From an uncultured Oscillospiraceae bacterium (GTDB lineage: Bacteria > Bacillota > Clostridia > Oscillospirales > Oscillospiraceae), in NCBI GenBank assembly GCA_947624065.1, contig CANQIO010000004.1, positions 23,776 to 87,775 on the forward strand: a stretch of 64,000 nucleotides of DNA. The letters are read 5' to 3'. The position numbers were made by a program, and so were the translations under genes. Positions 43,500 to 51,766 of this stretch are shown piece after piece (the stretch's first letter is position 1; every line of letters starts with the position of its first letter). The notes below the pieces were generated by a model. It made no database searches. It was given only the letters and a program-made list of their open reading frames with translations, and was not told where the DNA came from.

Positions 43500-44885
43500 A
43501 TGAAGCGCTTTACCAAGATCCTCGCGGCGGTCCTCGTCGTCGCGTTCATGTTCTCCGCGCTCAGCGTTGGAGCCTTCGCCTCTGACGAGCCCCGTACGAT
43601 CACCATCGGCACCTGGTGGGATATCTACTATGACTCCACCCACACCGCCCTGGAGGACGACCCGTCCTATACCGGCAGCCTGTCTGACCAGATGCGTTTT
43701 GACGTGGTCAAGGCCGTGGAGGAGAAGTACAACGTGAAGTTCCAGTACGTCAACCTGACCTACACGGGCATCACCGAGTCCATCAACACCTCCATCCTGG
43801 CCGGCACCCCCGAGTGCGACGTGTATCTATGCGACCTGAGCATGGGCATCCCGGCGGCCGTCAACGGCCTGGCCTTGGATCTGAAGACCGTCCTGCCCGA
43901 GGACGCGGACGTGCTCAGCGACCAGACCGTGCTGAACTATCTGGACCTGGGCGACGGCAAGGCCTGCCTGATGAAGCAGGTCCTGGGCCAGAACGTGGTG
44001 GAGGCCACCTCTCCGCTGGCCTTCAACAAGCAGATGCTGGAGGATAACAACCTGGAGGACCCCCGCGACCTGTATGCCCGCGGCGAGTGGACCTGGGATA
44101 AGTTCGTGGAGTACTGCCAGACCCTGACCCAGGACACCGACGGCGACGGCGTCATCGACCAGTACGGCTTCACCGGCTACAAGGAGGACGTGCTGAGCAA
44201 CCTTCTCATGAGCAACGGCGCCACCATTGCCGCCGGCACCGAGGAGGGACTCAGCTCTGCCGCCACCGGCGAGGCGCTGCAGTTCTACTATGACCTGTAC
44301 AACACCTACAACGTCTGCGAGCCCTATGTGGAGCAGGACAACGGCGACGTGATGCGTTTCACCTACCGCAACGGCAACATCGGCTTCTGGCCCAGCGCCG
44401 CGTGGATCGCCTCCACCAACGCCGACTATGACTGGGATGGCTCCGTGGGCTCCACCCTGGAGTTCGACACCGTGTTCGTCCAGTGGCCCACCGGCCCCAG
44501 CGGCGACCAGGAGACCAACAAGGCCAAGCTGACCGCCGGCTCGTTCTGGTTCATCCCCAACGGCGTGGAGGACCCGGAGCTGGTCTACAACGTGTTTGAG
44601 GCCCTGTCCAACTGGTACAACGACGACGTGTCCATCCGCGACGACGTGGAGACCATGTGGTGGTGGTACGCCACCACGGCCAGCGACCCCGACCTGCAGG
44701 TGGAGAACTACGACGTGATGTTCGATCTGGGCTCCCGGGAGCAGTTCGACGTCTACCAGAGCCTGGAGGCCCAGGTGGACGGCTGGGATCTGGAGCAGCT
44801 CATCTTCGGCACCATGACCGCGGCCCAGTATCAGGAGACCTACCGCCAGCAGTTCCAGGCGGCCATCGACTCCTACTTCGGCTGA
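43500..44885 (+). CDS. ABC solute-binding protein 2 (mannan cluster)
   Basis: A 461-residue family-1 binding protein. Signal peptide FTKILAAVLVVAFMFSALSVGAFA-SDE with no cysteine, thus no lipid anchor. The mature domain starts RTITIGTWWDIYYDS and contains YVNLTYTGITESINTSILAGTPECDVYLCDLS and WTWDKFVEYCQTLTQDTDGDGVIDQYGF, a calcium-type DxDGDG loop frequent in these proteins. It most likely serves the second permease pair (39520-41444), from which it is separated by the repeat protein and the 77-bp hairpins. Strong AAGGAGG ribosome site. Confidence 0.9.
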   Translation: MKRFTKILAAVLVVAFMFSALSVGAFASDEPRTITIGTWWDIYYDSTHTALEDDPSYTGSLSDQMRFDVVKAVEEKYNVKFQYVNLTYTGITESINTSILAGTPECDVYLCDLSMGIPAAVNGLALDLKTVLPEDADVLSDQTVLNYLDLGDGKACLMKQVLGQNVVEATSPLAFNKQMLEDNNLEDPRDLYARGEWTWDKFVEYCQTLTQDTDGDGVIDQYGFTGYKEDVLSNLLMSNGATIAAGTEEGLSSAATGEALQFYYDLYNTYNVCEPYVEQDNGDVMRFTYRNGNIGFWPSAAWIASTNADYDWDGSVGSTLEFDTVFVQWPTGPSGDQETNKAKLTAGSFWFIPNGVEDPELVYNVFEALSNWYNDDVSIRDDVETMWWWYATTASDPDLQVENYDVMFDLGSREQFDVYQSLEAQVDGWDLEQLIFGTMTAAQYQETYRQQFQAAIDSYFG

Positions 44886-44921
44886 TCGGCACGGAAGCTT
44901 TTAGCATGACATAAGTCCGGT

Positions 44922-44949
44922 GGGCCCGTACCTTTTCAGGTGCGGGCCC
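44922..44949 (+). promoter_or_regulatory. hairpin after binding protein 2 gene
   Basis: GGGCCCGTACC (44922-44932) pairs with GGTGCGGGCCC (44939-44949), one G-U pair, no T-tract. As with the hairpin at 14326, it lies directly after a binding-protein gene and probably sets its higher expression. Confidence 0.55.
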
Positions 44950-44969
44950 ATTGACGAGGCGAGAGGGGG

Positions 44970-45659
44970 ATGCCGGTGTTTGACGGCCTGTTTTCCCAGG
45001 ACGGGCGCTTTGCCCGGTTCATGAATCTGCTGTGGAGCCTGATCGTCGCCAGCGCGCTGTGGATCGTGTGCAGCCTGCCGGTGGTCACGGCCGGCGCGGC
45101 GGCCTCGGCGGCCTATTACGCCCTGGCCAAGACGGCGCGCTTTCACGCCGGCGGCAGCACCGCGTCGGAGTTTCTCCACAGCTTCAAGCAAAACCTCCGC
45201 CAGTCCCTGCCTTTGAGCGCCGGCCTCACCGCGGCGCTGGCAGTGGTGGTGGTGGAGGCCATGTACCTTTACAGCGACGCGGACGTGCCGCTGTGGTTTT
45301 TGTATGTGTTTTACCTGATGGCGTTGCTGCTGGCGGCGCTGGGGATGTATGTGTGGCCGTGCTTGAGTCGGTTCGAGATGGGCAATCTGGCGCTTTTGCG
45401 CATGGGCGTGGTGCTCATGTTCCGATATCTGCACATCACGCTGGCGCTGCTGCTGGGCCTGGCGGCCCTGCTGGCGGGGATCTGGCTCATGCCCTGGGGC
45501 CTGCCGGTATTTCCGGGGCTGGCGGTGTATCTGGAGACGTTTTTGATGGAGCGGGTGCTGCTGCGCTGCTCTCCCAAGCCGGAGGAGGGCAGCCCGGAGG
45601 CGAAAAAGTGGTATTACCACGTGTCCGGCGACGAACAGGAGGAGCCTGATGAGAGATAA
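44970..45659 (+). CDS. DUF624 (YesL-like) membrane protein, second copy
   Basis: A 229-residue protein with about five hydrophobic segments and the family block ALWIVCSLPVVTAGAAASAAYYALAK. It overlaps the CE2 gene by 11 bases. Same family as 29291-29929 but clearly diverged from it. Confidence 0.85.
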   Translation: MPVFDGLFSQDGRFARFMNLLWSLIVASALWIVCSLPVVTAGAAASAAYYALAKTARFHAGGSTASEFLHSFKQNLRQSLPLSAGLTAALAVVVVEAMYLYSDADVPLWFLYVFYLMALLLAALGMYVWPCLSRFEMGNLALLRMGVVLMFRYLHITLALLLGLAALLAGIWLMPWGLPVFPGLAVYLETFLMERVLLRCSPKPEEGSPEAKKWYYHVSGDEQEEPDER

Positions 45660-46710
45660 CGGGAAATGGATCGCGGCGGACGACGCCGCGCTGCAATATA
45701 TGGGACGGATCGACTTTGACGATCCCAAGGAGCCGGTGTGGGTGTTCCCGGCCACCTATGTGAAGGTGCGCTTCACGGGGGACTTTGTCCGCGCCGTGGT
45801 GACCAACATGCGCGGCTGCTGGGACAATTACCTGGGCGTGCTGCTGGACGGCGTCCAGTCCACCGTCCCCCTGGCCCCGGCGGGCCGCCAGGAGCTGACC
45901 CTGGCCGAGGGCCTGGGGCCCGGGGTGCATGAGCTGACGCTCTTCAAGCGCCAGGACTCCTGCCACCAGCTGCGCTTTCACGGCCTGATCGTGGGGTTGG
46001 ACGCGGTGCTCACCGCGCCGGAGCCCCTGCCGGACCGGCGCATCGAGGTCTACGGCGACAGCGTGTCCGCCGGCGAGGTGGCGGAGGCGGTGGACTTCTG
46101 CGGCCAGGTGGACCCGCCCCACAGCGGGGAGTATCACAACAGCTATTACTCCTACGCCTGGTACACCGCCCGGATGCTCCACGCCCAGCTGCACGACATC
46201 GCCCAGGGGGGCGTGGCCCTCATGGACGGCACCGGCTATTTCGCCGCGCCCAACTACCGGGGCATGGAGTATGTGTACGACAAGATCGAATATAACCCGG
46301 ACATCGACCGGCCCAAGACGTGGGACTTTTCCCGCTGGACGCCCCACGTGGTGATCGTGGCCCTGGGCCAGAACGACAGCTACCCGGACGACTACATGGC
46401 CCGGGACATAGCCTGCCCCCAGGCGGCGGCCTGGCGGGAGCATTATGCCGCCTTCGTGAAGAAGCTGCGGGCGGTCTATCCCAAGGCAGTCATCATCCTG
46501 GCCACCACCATCCTTATGCACCACGCCAACTGGGACGAGTCCATCGACCAGGTGTGCCGCCAGCTGGGGGACGGGAAGGTATATCACTTCCTCTACCGCC
46601 AGAACGGCCGGGGCACCCCCGGCCACATCCGGGCCCCCGAGGCGGAGCAGATGGCCAGGGAGCTGAGCGGCTTCATCGACTCGCTGGGCGCGAGCGTGTG
46701 GGAGGACTGA
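45649..46710 (+). CDS. CE2-type acetyl esterase (SGNH hydrolase with N-terminal jelly roll)
   Basis: A 353-residue cytoplasmic esterase. Residues about 1-130 form the jelly-roll domain of CE2 enzymes (KVRFTGDFVRAVVTN ... ELTLFKRQDS). Then the SGNH hydrolase: nucleophile motif EVYGDSVSAGEV near residue 143, the block VVIVALGQNDSYPDD, and a C-terminal His in RGTPGHIRAPEAEQMA. CE2 enzymes remove acetyl groups from xylan or mannan; with a CE17-type gene directly behind, deacetylation of manno-oligosaccharides is the best reading. No signal peptide, so imported sugars are the substrate. Confidence 0.82.
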   Translation: MRDNGKWIAADDAALQYMGRIDFDDPKEPVWVFPATYVKVRFTGDFVRAVVTNMRGCWDNYLGVLLDGVQSTVPLAPAGRQELTLAEGLGPGVHELTLFKRQDSCHQLRFHGLIVGLDAVLTAPEPLPDRRIEVYGDSVSAGEVAEAVDFCGQVDPPHSGEYHNSYYSYAWYTARMLHAQLHDIAQGGVALMDGTGYFAAPNYRGMEYVYDKIEYNPDIDRPKTWDFSRWTPHVVIVALGQNDSYPDDYMARDIACPQAAAWREHYAAFVKKLRAVYPKAVIILATTILMHHANWDESIDQVCRQLGDGKVYHFLYRQNGRGTPGHIRAPEAEQMARELSGFIDSLGASVWED

Positions 46711-46712
46711 CC

Positions 46713-47816
46713 ATGGATATGGAAAAAGCCATCGTCCACCGGGGCAGATGGGCCCGGCTGCGGGCGGTCATGGACCGGGCGGCCCGGGGCGGGGACATCT
46801 GCGTGGGCTTTCTGGGCGGTTCCATCACCCAGGGGTCCCTGGCGTCAAAGCCGGAGCTCTGCTACGCCAGCCTGGTGGCGGACTGGTGGCGGAAGAGCTT
46901 CCCCACCGCGGCCGTCCGGGACGTGAACGCCGGCATCGGCGGCACCACCTCCCAGTTCGGCGCGGCCAGGGCGGGGGAGGACCTTCTCTGCTATGGGCCG
47001 GACGTAGTGTTCATCGAGTTCTCCGTCAACGACGAGAATACGCCCCATTTCCGGGAGACCTACGAGGGTTTGGTCCGACGGGTATATGCGGCGGGGCCAG
47101 CGGTGGTGCTGATCCACAACGTGCGCTATGACGACGGCTCCAGCGCCGAGGACGTGCACCGGGAGATCGGCGCCCATTACGACCTGCCCTCCGTGAGCCT
47201 GCGGGCGGTGCTGTGGCCTGAGGTGGAAGCCGGGCGCATCCCCGCAAGGGACGTGACGCCGGACGACCTGCATCCCAACGACCGGGGCCACGCCATCGTG
47301 GCGGAAGCGGTCACGGCGCTGTTGGAGCGGGTGAAGGCCGCTGCGGAGGCGGGAGACGGGCCGGAGACGGAGGGCCCGCTGCCCCCGCCGCTGACGGAGA
47401 ACGCCTATGAGCACAGCGTCCGATACCGTAATGACAACTGCGCGCCGGCTCTAGACGGCTTCGTGCCGGACCATGCGCCCCAGGAGCACATCACCCAGAT
47501 GTTCCGCCGGGGGTACACCGCCTGGCACAAGGGCGACGCCATCCGGTTCTCTGTGGAGGGGACGTGCCTGGCGGTGCAGTACCGCAAGAGCGTGAAAAAG
47601 CCCGCCCCCATCGCCCGGGCGGTGGTGGACGGGGACGAGAGCCATGCTTTGGTCCTGGACGCCAATTTCGACGAGGACTGGGGAGACTGCCTCTATCTGC
47701 AGGACCTGCTGGTCCACGGCCAGGACGGGCCCCACACCGTGGACATCACCGTCGTGGAGGACCACGAGAACGACGCCGTGCCCTTTTATCTCGTGTCGGT
47801 GATCGCCTCCCGGTAA
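46713..47816 (+). CDS. CE17-type acetylmannan esterase (SGNH domain plus C-terminal CBM35-like domain)
   Basis: A 367-residue cytoplasmic protein. Residues 1 to about 215 are an SGNH hydrolase: GFLGGSITQGSLAS with the nucleophile Ser, NAGIGGTTSQFG, FIEFSVNDEN and the Asp-His pair in DDLHPNDRGH. Residues about 235-365 are a beta-sandwich like CBM35. This two-domain order is that of the Roseburia mannan 2-O-acetyl esterase CE17, which works together with a CE2 enzyme, exactly as paired here. GGAGG lies 7 bases before the ATG, inside the CE2 stop region. Last gene of the + strand cluster. Confidence 0.83.
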   Translation: MDMEKAIVHRGRWARLRAVMDRAARGGDICVGFLGGSITQGSLASKPELCYASLVADWWRKSFPTAAVRDVNAGIGGTTSQFGAARAGEDLLCYGPDVVFIEFSVNDENTPHFRETYEGLVRRVYAAGPAVVLIHNVRYDDGSSAEDVHREIGAHYDLPSVSLRAVLWPEVEAGRIPARDVTPDDLHPNDRGHAIVAEAVTALLERVKAAAEAGDGPETEGPLPPPLTENAYEHSVRYRNDNCAPALDGFVPDHAPQEHITQMFRRGYTAWHKGDAIRFSVEGTCLAVQYRKSVKKPAPIARAVVDGDESHALVLDANFDEDWGDCLYLQDLLVHGQDGPHTVDITVVEDHENDAVPFYLVSVIASR

Positions 47817-47827
47817 AACCAAAAACG

Positions 47828-47853
47828 CCCCCGCGTCTTTTATGACGCGGGGG
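47828..47853. terminator. terminator between convergent genes
   Basis: CCCCCGCGTC (47828-47837) pairs with GACGCGGGGG (47844-47853). On the minus strand it is followed by GCGTTTTTGGTTTT, so it best serves the minus-strand gene; the + side lacks a T-tract. Confidence 0.7.
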
Positions 47854-47860
47854 TGCTCGC

Positions 47861-48364
47861 TTAGGTCGCTTGTTCTTCGGACGGGCTGCTTGGGGCAATC
47901 GTTACGAGCTTCGGCCGACCGGACAGATCGTCGTACACCTTGTTGTAGAAGTTCAAAAGCTGCTGGTTGGTGGTCTCCCGACATCTCACGATGTCGCCCA
48001 GCGCCTTGGCCTTTTCCCAACCTTGGATGTTGCCGGGGGAACCCGGCTCGCCGCTGTCTCCGTCAGACATTTCGTTCAGCTTTTCGAGGGTCTCATGGAT
48101 GTATGCCGTATCGGTCTGCATGGCCGCTATCTGGCGCAAAAGCCAGGGGATGCTGTATTCCATAACGTTGCCGTTGGTAGTGGTATCGCTCATTTCGTGT
48201 TCCTCCAAATCTGAGTTTGGCGGGGACGCGAGACATATGGTGTTTTCGTCGATGAATCGCGCCCTCCCGTTTTTGACAAGACCTCTTGCCCTTTTAGGCC
48301 AGGTCGATTCATAGAGATTTCCATTTTCATCCATGACACGCACGTTTTTTTCGATGGGTGCCAC
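47861..48364 (-). CDS. hypothetical protein with KNGRARF motif
   Basis: A 167-residue soluble protein, GTG start at 48364 (an in-frame GTG two codons earlier is possible). The N-terminal part (NVRVMDENGNLYESTWPKRARGLVKNGRARFIDENTICLA) belongs to a type of hypothetical protein I recall as widespread in Clostridia and of unknown function. It resembles a small beta-barrel binding domain. The middle contains a low-complexity linker (DGDSGEPGSPG) and a helical region. Base composition is less GC-rich than its neighbours. The beginning of the gene is partly duplicated just upstream (48391-48416). It is not obviously linked to sugar use. Confidence 0.7.
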   Translation of the reverse strand: MAPIEKNVRVMDENGNLYESTWPKRARGLVKNGRARFIDENTICLASPPNSDLEEHEMSDTTTNGNVMEYSIPWLLRQIAAMQTDTAYIHETLEKLNEMSDGDSGEPGSPGNIQGWEKAKALGDIVRCRETTNQQLLNFYNKVYDDLSGRPKLVTIAPSSPSEEQAT

Positions 48365-48416
48365 CCCCACTGTCAGGATTCATAGGCCGCCGTTTTTTGT
48401 GATGGGTGCCGTCCCC
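48343..48416. repeat. partial duplication of the hypothetical gene's 5' end
   Basis: 48343-48367 and 48391-48416 are imperfect direct repeats (CGTTTTTT, then GATGGGTGCC, then CCCCC). Read on the minus strand both encode a variant of (V/T)API(E/T)KN, the start of the gene at 47861-48364. Confidence 0.65.
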
Positions 48417-48489
48417 CGGCCGATATCATGATTATACCACACGGGGACAAAAACGCAACGATTATTTGCTTCTTTGGCCGTCGCTGCTG

Positions 48490-49674
48490 TCAGACGTATA
48501 TCTCCGGGTCCCGGCGCATCAGCTCCATGCACATGCGGCCGTTGTGGTACGGGCACTTCCAGGGCTCCAGGATGGGCATGCCCGGCACCGGCGCGCCGAA
48601 CTTGTCCACCGAGTGGAACCACTCGCTGCCGGGCCGGTGGTCCACCTGCTTGGCCTCGATGAACCGGAAGGTGGCGGCTGCCGCGTCCCGGTATCTCGTC
48701 TCGGCGGGCAGCTTCTGCCACAGGTTCACCAGCCCAAGCACCGTCTCCGCCTGCACCCACCAGATGCGGGTCTCGTTCACCACGCCCCGGTCGCACTCGT
48801 TGGCCAGGGAGTCATGGCTGTAGGCGGCGTCGTATACCGCCTGGGCCATGTCCCGGTCGATGGCGGCGATGCGCGCCATGCGCTCGTCGTCCCCCAGCAG
48901 GGCGCAGCCCCAGTCCATGAGCCAGCTGGACTCGATGTCGTGGCCGTAGCTGTAAAGGTCGATGATGGAGTTGTAGTTCTCGTCGAAGAACACCAGCTGC
49001 CGCCGGAGAGCGGGGGAGTAGATCTTCTGTTCGTAGATGTCCAATATCCGCTCCATGGCTCTGCCCACGGCGGGGTCACGGGTGGCCTCATAGAGGCCGG
49101 AGTAGCCCTCGAACACATGCAGGAGGGTGTTCATGGTCTTGGCGGCCATGACGCCGTTCTCGCTGAGCTTCTCGTTGGACTCCGGGCCCCAGTCGGCGGT
49201 GAAGGCCTCCAGATAGCCCACCTCGTCGGTGCAGCGGTCCTCGATCACATGGAAAAGCTCCATGGCCAGCGCCCGCGCCTGCTCGTCCCCGGTCAGCCGG
49301 TAATAGGCTGCCAGGGCATAGATGGCGAAGGCCTGGTTGTAGGTGTGCTTGGTGGTGTCCAGGGGCCGGCCGTCATAGGTCATGCTCCAGTAGATGCCCC
49401 CGTGCTCCCGGTCGACGCAGCGCTCCGTCATGAACCGGTAGGCGTGATCGGCGTAGGGCCGCAGGTCCTCCCGGCCCAGGTCCATGGCCGCCCGGGAGAA
49501 GAACCAGAGGATGCGGCTGTTGAGGATGCAGCCCTTTTCCGCTTTTTTGTCCAGGCGGAGGTCCTGGCCCATGTAGCCGTAGTAGCCCCCGAAGGCGTCG
49601 TCCTTCAGAGCCGTCCAGAAGGGCAGGATGACCTGCTCCAGATGCCGCTTGGCCGCGGCAGCGATCTTTTCCAT
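48490..49674 (-). CDS. cellobiose 2-epimerase
   Basis: A 394-residue cytoplasmic enzyme of the N-acylglucosamine 2-epimerase fold, converting the reducing-end glucose of beta-1,4 disaccharides to mannose and back (cellobiose or mannobiose). It parallels the Ruminococcus albus enzyme throughout: ILPFWTALKDDAFGGYYGY, KGCILNSRILWFFS, TKHTYNQAFAIYALAAYY, LSENGVMAAKTMN, SYGHDIESSWLMD with catalytic His, RIWWVQAE and WKCPYHNGRMCME. AAGGAGG precedes the ATG. It is downstream of lacI and the cytoplasmic mannanase on the same strand, so all three form one operon for handling mannobiose-type sugars. Confidence 0.92.
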   Translation of the reverse strand: MEKIAAAAKRHLEQVILPFWTALKDDAFGGYYGYMGQDLRLDKKAEKGCILNSRILWFFSRAAMDLGREDLRPYADHAYRFMTERCVDREHGGIYWSMTYDGRPLDTTKHTYNQAFAIYALAAYYRLTGDEQARALAMELFHVIEDRCTDEVGYLEAFTADWGPESNEKLSENGVMAAKTMNTLLHVFEGYSGLYEATRDPAVGRAMERILDIYEQKIYSPALRRQLVFFDENYNSIIDLYSYGHDIESSWLMDWGCALLGDDERMARIAAIDRDMAQAVYDAAYSHDSLANECDRGVVNETRIWWVQAETVLGLVNLWQKLPAETRYRDAAAATFRFIEAKQVDHRPGSEWFHSVDKFGAPVPGMPILEPWKCPYHNGRMCMELMRRDPEIYV

Positions 49675-49686
49675 AGGTAAGCCTCC

Positions 49687-50691
49687 TTATTCGGCAGCGG
49701 TGGAGCGGCGCCGGATGACCCGGCCGCTCACCACGATGTTTTCCGCGACGGCCCCTTCGTCGTTGATCTGACAGATGAGCTGATCCACGGCAATGCGGCC
49801 CATTTTCTTGGTGTTGACCCGATAGGTGGTCAAGGGGGGGACGCCCGGCCGCTCCTGGTGGTAGTCGTCATACCCGGCGACGGCGATGTCCTCCGGCACC
49901 CGGTACCCGGCCTTGGCCAGCACGTCGATGAGCCGCAGCGCCGTCTCATCGCAGTTGCACACGAACGCCTGGGGCATGTCCTCCGGCAGGGTCAGGGGAA
50001 TGAAGGCGGTGACCCCCTGGCGGTCCTCTATGATCCAGTCCGCCCGCAGGGGGATCTCCGCCCGATACAGGGCCTTGCAGTAGCCCAGGAAGCGGTCCAT
50101 GATGGAGCTGGTGGACAGCACGCTGCCCACAAAGGCGATCCGGTCCCGGCCGGTATCCAGCAGGTGTTTGGTAAGGCGGTAGCCGCCGGTGACGTTGTCG
50201 CTGGTGACGCTGCAGACCTCCAGGTCCTCGTCATAGAAGTCCAGCAGCACGTAGGGCAGGCCGCAGCCGCTCACCATGCGCAGATAGTCCCGGTCGATCT
50301 CGCCCATGAAGATCAGCCCGTCCACCTTTTTGCGCTGGATCATGACAGGCAGGGAGCGCCGCGTCTCCGCCTCCGGGGACACCAGCTCCAGGAGCGTGGA
50401 GTAGCCGCATTCGCTGCAGCGGTTCACCAGGTTGCGATAGAGATTGGAATAGAAGGTATTGTCGGCGAAAAACTGGTCCGCCACCAGGATACCGATGTTG
50501 CCGGAGCTGGACTGCTCGACGGGGCGCTCCCGGTTCCGCAGGGGCACATAGCCCATCTCCCGCGCTGTCTCGATGATCCGTTCCCGGGTCTGTTCGCTGA
50601 CGCCGTCCTTGCCGGACAGGGCTTTCGAGACGGACACCACGCTCACGCCAAGGCGCTTGCCGATGTCCGCCATCCGCACCTTTTTGTCCAT
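49687..50691 (-). CDS. LacI-family regulator (mannan operon)
   Basis: A 334-residue repressor: helix-turn-helix VRMADIGKRLGVSVVSVSKALSGKDGVSE, and ligand domain with VDGLIFMGEID and the closing IAVAGYDDYHQER..PLTTYRVNTKKMG pattern. ATG 50691 is preferred since GAGGGTGG lies 5 bases upstream; GTG 50700 is an in-frame alternative. It lies between the cytoplasmic mannanase and the epimerase and likely controls both, and perhaps the + strand mannan genes. A candidate operator is at 51690-51702. Confidence 0.9.
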   Translation of the reverse strand: MDKKVRMADIGKRLGVSVVSVSKALSGKDGVSEQTRERIIETAREMGYVPLRNRERPVEQSSSGNIGILVADQFFADNTFYSNLYRNLVNRCSECGYSTLLELVSPEAETRRSLPVMIQRKKVDGLIFMGEIDRDYLRMVSGCGLPYVLLDFYDEDLEVCSVTSDNVTGGYRLTKHLLDTGRDRIAFVGSVLSTSSIMDRFLGYCKALYRAEIPLRADWIIEDRQGVTAFIPLTLPEDMPQAFVCNCDETALRLIDVLAKAGYRVPEDIAVAGYDDYHQERPGVPPLTTYRVNTKKMGRIAVDQLICQINDEGAVAENIVVSGRVIRRRSTAAE

Positions 50692-50702
50692 GGCTGCCAC
50701 CC

Positions 50703-51641
50703 TCAGAGCTTGACGGCGTATTCGCTGGCGTAGACCTGCCGCAGAGCCTGGGCGCTGTTGCGGCTCTCGCCGATGCAGAATTCCTTGGACCAGGTCATGA
50801 AATAGGCCCAGGGGACGCGGCTCTTTTCCAGGATCGACAGATCCGGCAGGTATCCGATCTCCGCCAGCGCGGCCACCTTGTTGCGGGTGGTGGCGGTCAC
50901 CAGGGCCTCATACTGCGCGCGGTAATCCGTGGGGGCATAGGCGGGCAGATACTCGTCCAGAGAGACCACGTCCACATATTCCTCGCCGGGCCAGCCCTCG
51001 GCCAGCCGGCAGTTCCACACCCACAGCAGGTTGTGCAGGCCGTGGACTTGGGTGAAGTGCGTGAACATGAGCTTATAGAGCTCCTTCGCCACGGCGGGGC
51101 CCTTGGCGCCCCACCAGAACCAGGTGCCGTCGGACTCGTGGAAGGGCCGCCACAGCACGGGGATGTCCTCCTCCAGGAAGGGCCTCAAAAGCGCCGCCAT
51201 GGCGTCCATGTCGTGGAAAAACGCCTCCCGCTCCGGGGTGCCCTCGATCAGGACACGGCTGGCGTCAAAGTCCGTGTGTTCGGCGTAAAAGGCCTTGTCC
51301 CGGCCGCCCAGGGGGGAGTACCAGTGGTAGGTGAGGGTCACGATGCCCTCCCGCTTCCGGCCCCAGTCCAGGGCCAGGTCCAGGGTGTCCCGGTCCTCCA
51401 CGATCTCCGTCAGACACGCCTCGCTCATGTCGGCGTAGTTGATGTTGGGGGAATAGGCCAGCAGCTCGAAGCCCCGCAGCAGCGGCTCCCGGCCAGTCAC
51501 CTGGCGGATGTAGGCGATCTCCTCCATGGGCACGGTCTGGGTGTGCTGGCCGGTGATGATGGCCTTGCCGGCGGTGTCGGAGAGGTAATCGAGCAGCTCT
51601 CTTGCGTGAGGCGTGGCAAGCGTATCGACAGGGGTCTGCAT
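50703..51641 (-). CDS. cytoplasmic GH26 beta-mannanase
   Basis: A 312-residue single-domain GH26 without signal peptide or binding module. Catalytic glutamates: Glu169 (WRPFHESDGTWFWWG) and Glu261 (ALAEIGYLPD). The remaining core (TGQHTQTVPMEEIAYIRQ, LLWVWNCRLAEGWPGEEYVDVVSLDEY) is typical. It would shorten imported manno-oligosaccharides, complementing the secreted GH26 at 27819-29291. First gene of the minus-strand operon, behind a strong promoter; GAAAGGAGC before the ATG is the ribosome site. Confidence 0.92.
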   Translation of the reverse strand: MQTPVDTLATPHARELLDYLSDTAGKAIITGQHTQTVPMEEIAYIRQVTGREPLLRGFELLAYSPNINYADMSEACLTEIVEDRDTLDLALDWGRKREGIVTLTYHWYSPLGGRDKAFYAEHTDFDASRVLIEGTPEREAFFHDMDAMAALLRPFLEEDIPVLWRPFHESDGTWFWWGAKGPAVAKELYKLMFTHFTQVHGLHNLLWVWNCRLAEGWPGEEYVDVVSLDEYLPAYAPTDYRAQYEALVTATTRNKVAALAEIGYLPDLSILEKSRVPWAYFMTWSKEFCIGESRNSAQALRQVYASEYAVKL

Positions 51642-51689
51642 GGTTCGCGGCTCCTTTCATGTTCGTCTGCGGGTCCGGCGATCCGCAGC

Positions 51690-51702
51690 TTAAACGGTTT
51701 GG
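51690..51702. promoter_or_regulatory. candidate LacI-type operator
   Basis: TTAAACGGTTTGG, an imperfect palindrome lying between promoter and ATG of the GH26-lacI-epimerase operon, about 27-39 bases downstream of the predicted start of transcription. Confidence 0.4.
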
Positions 51703-51736
51703 ACACGGGCATTATTTAATCTCTCACTTAACCTAC

Positions 51737-51766
51737 ATTATAGTTGAGTAAAAGTGGATATGTCAA
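51737..51766 (-). promoter_or_regulatory. promoter of the GH26-lacI-epimerase operon
   Basis: On the minus strand, TTGACA (51766-51761), 18-base spacer, TATAAT (51742-51737). Both hexamers are perfect matches. It lies in the AT-rich intergenic region 51717-51830, which otherwise contains no gene. Confidence 0.8.

Noticed and set aside
48380..48796. Minus-strand frame overlapping the end of the cellobiose 2-epimerase gene
   Set aside because: It lies mostly inside the epimerase gene in another frame; only its last codons, in the duplicated segment, resemble a known protein start.
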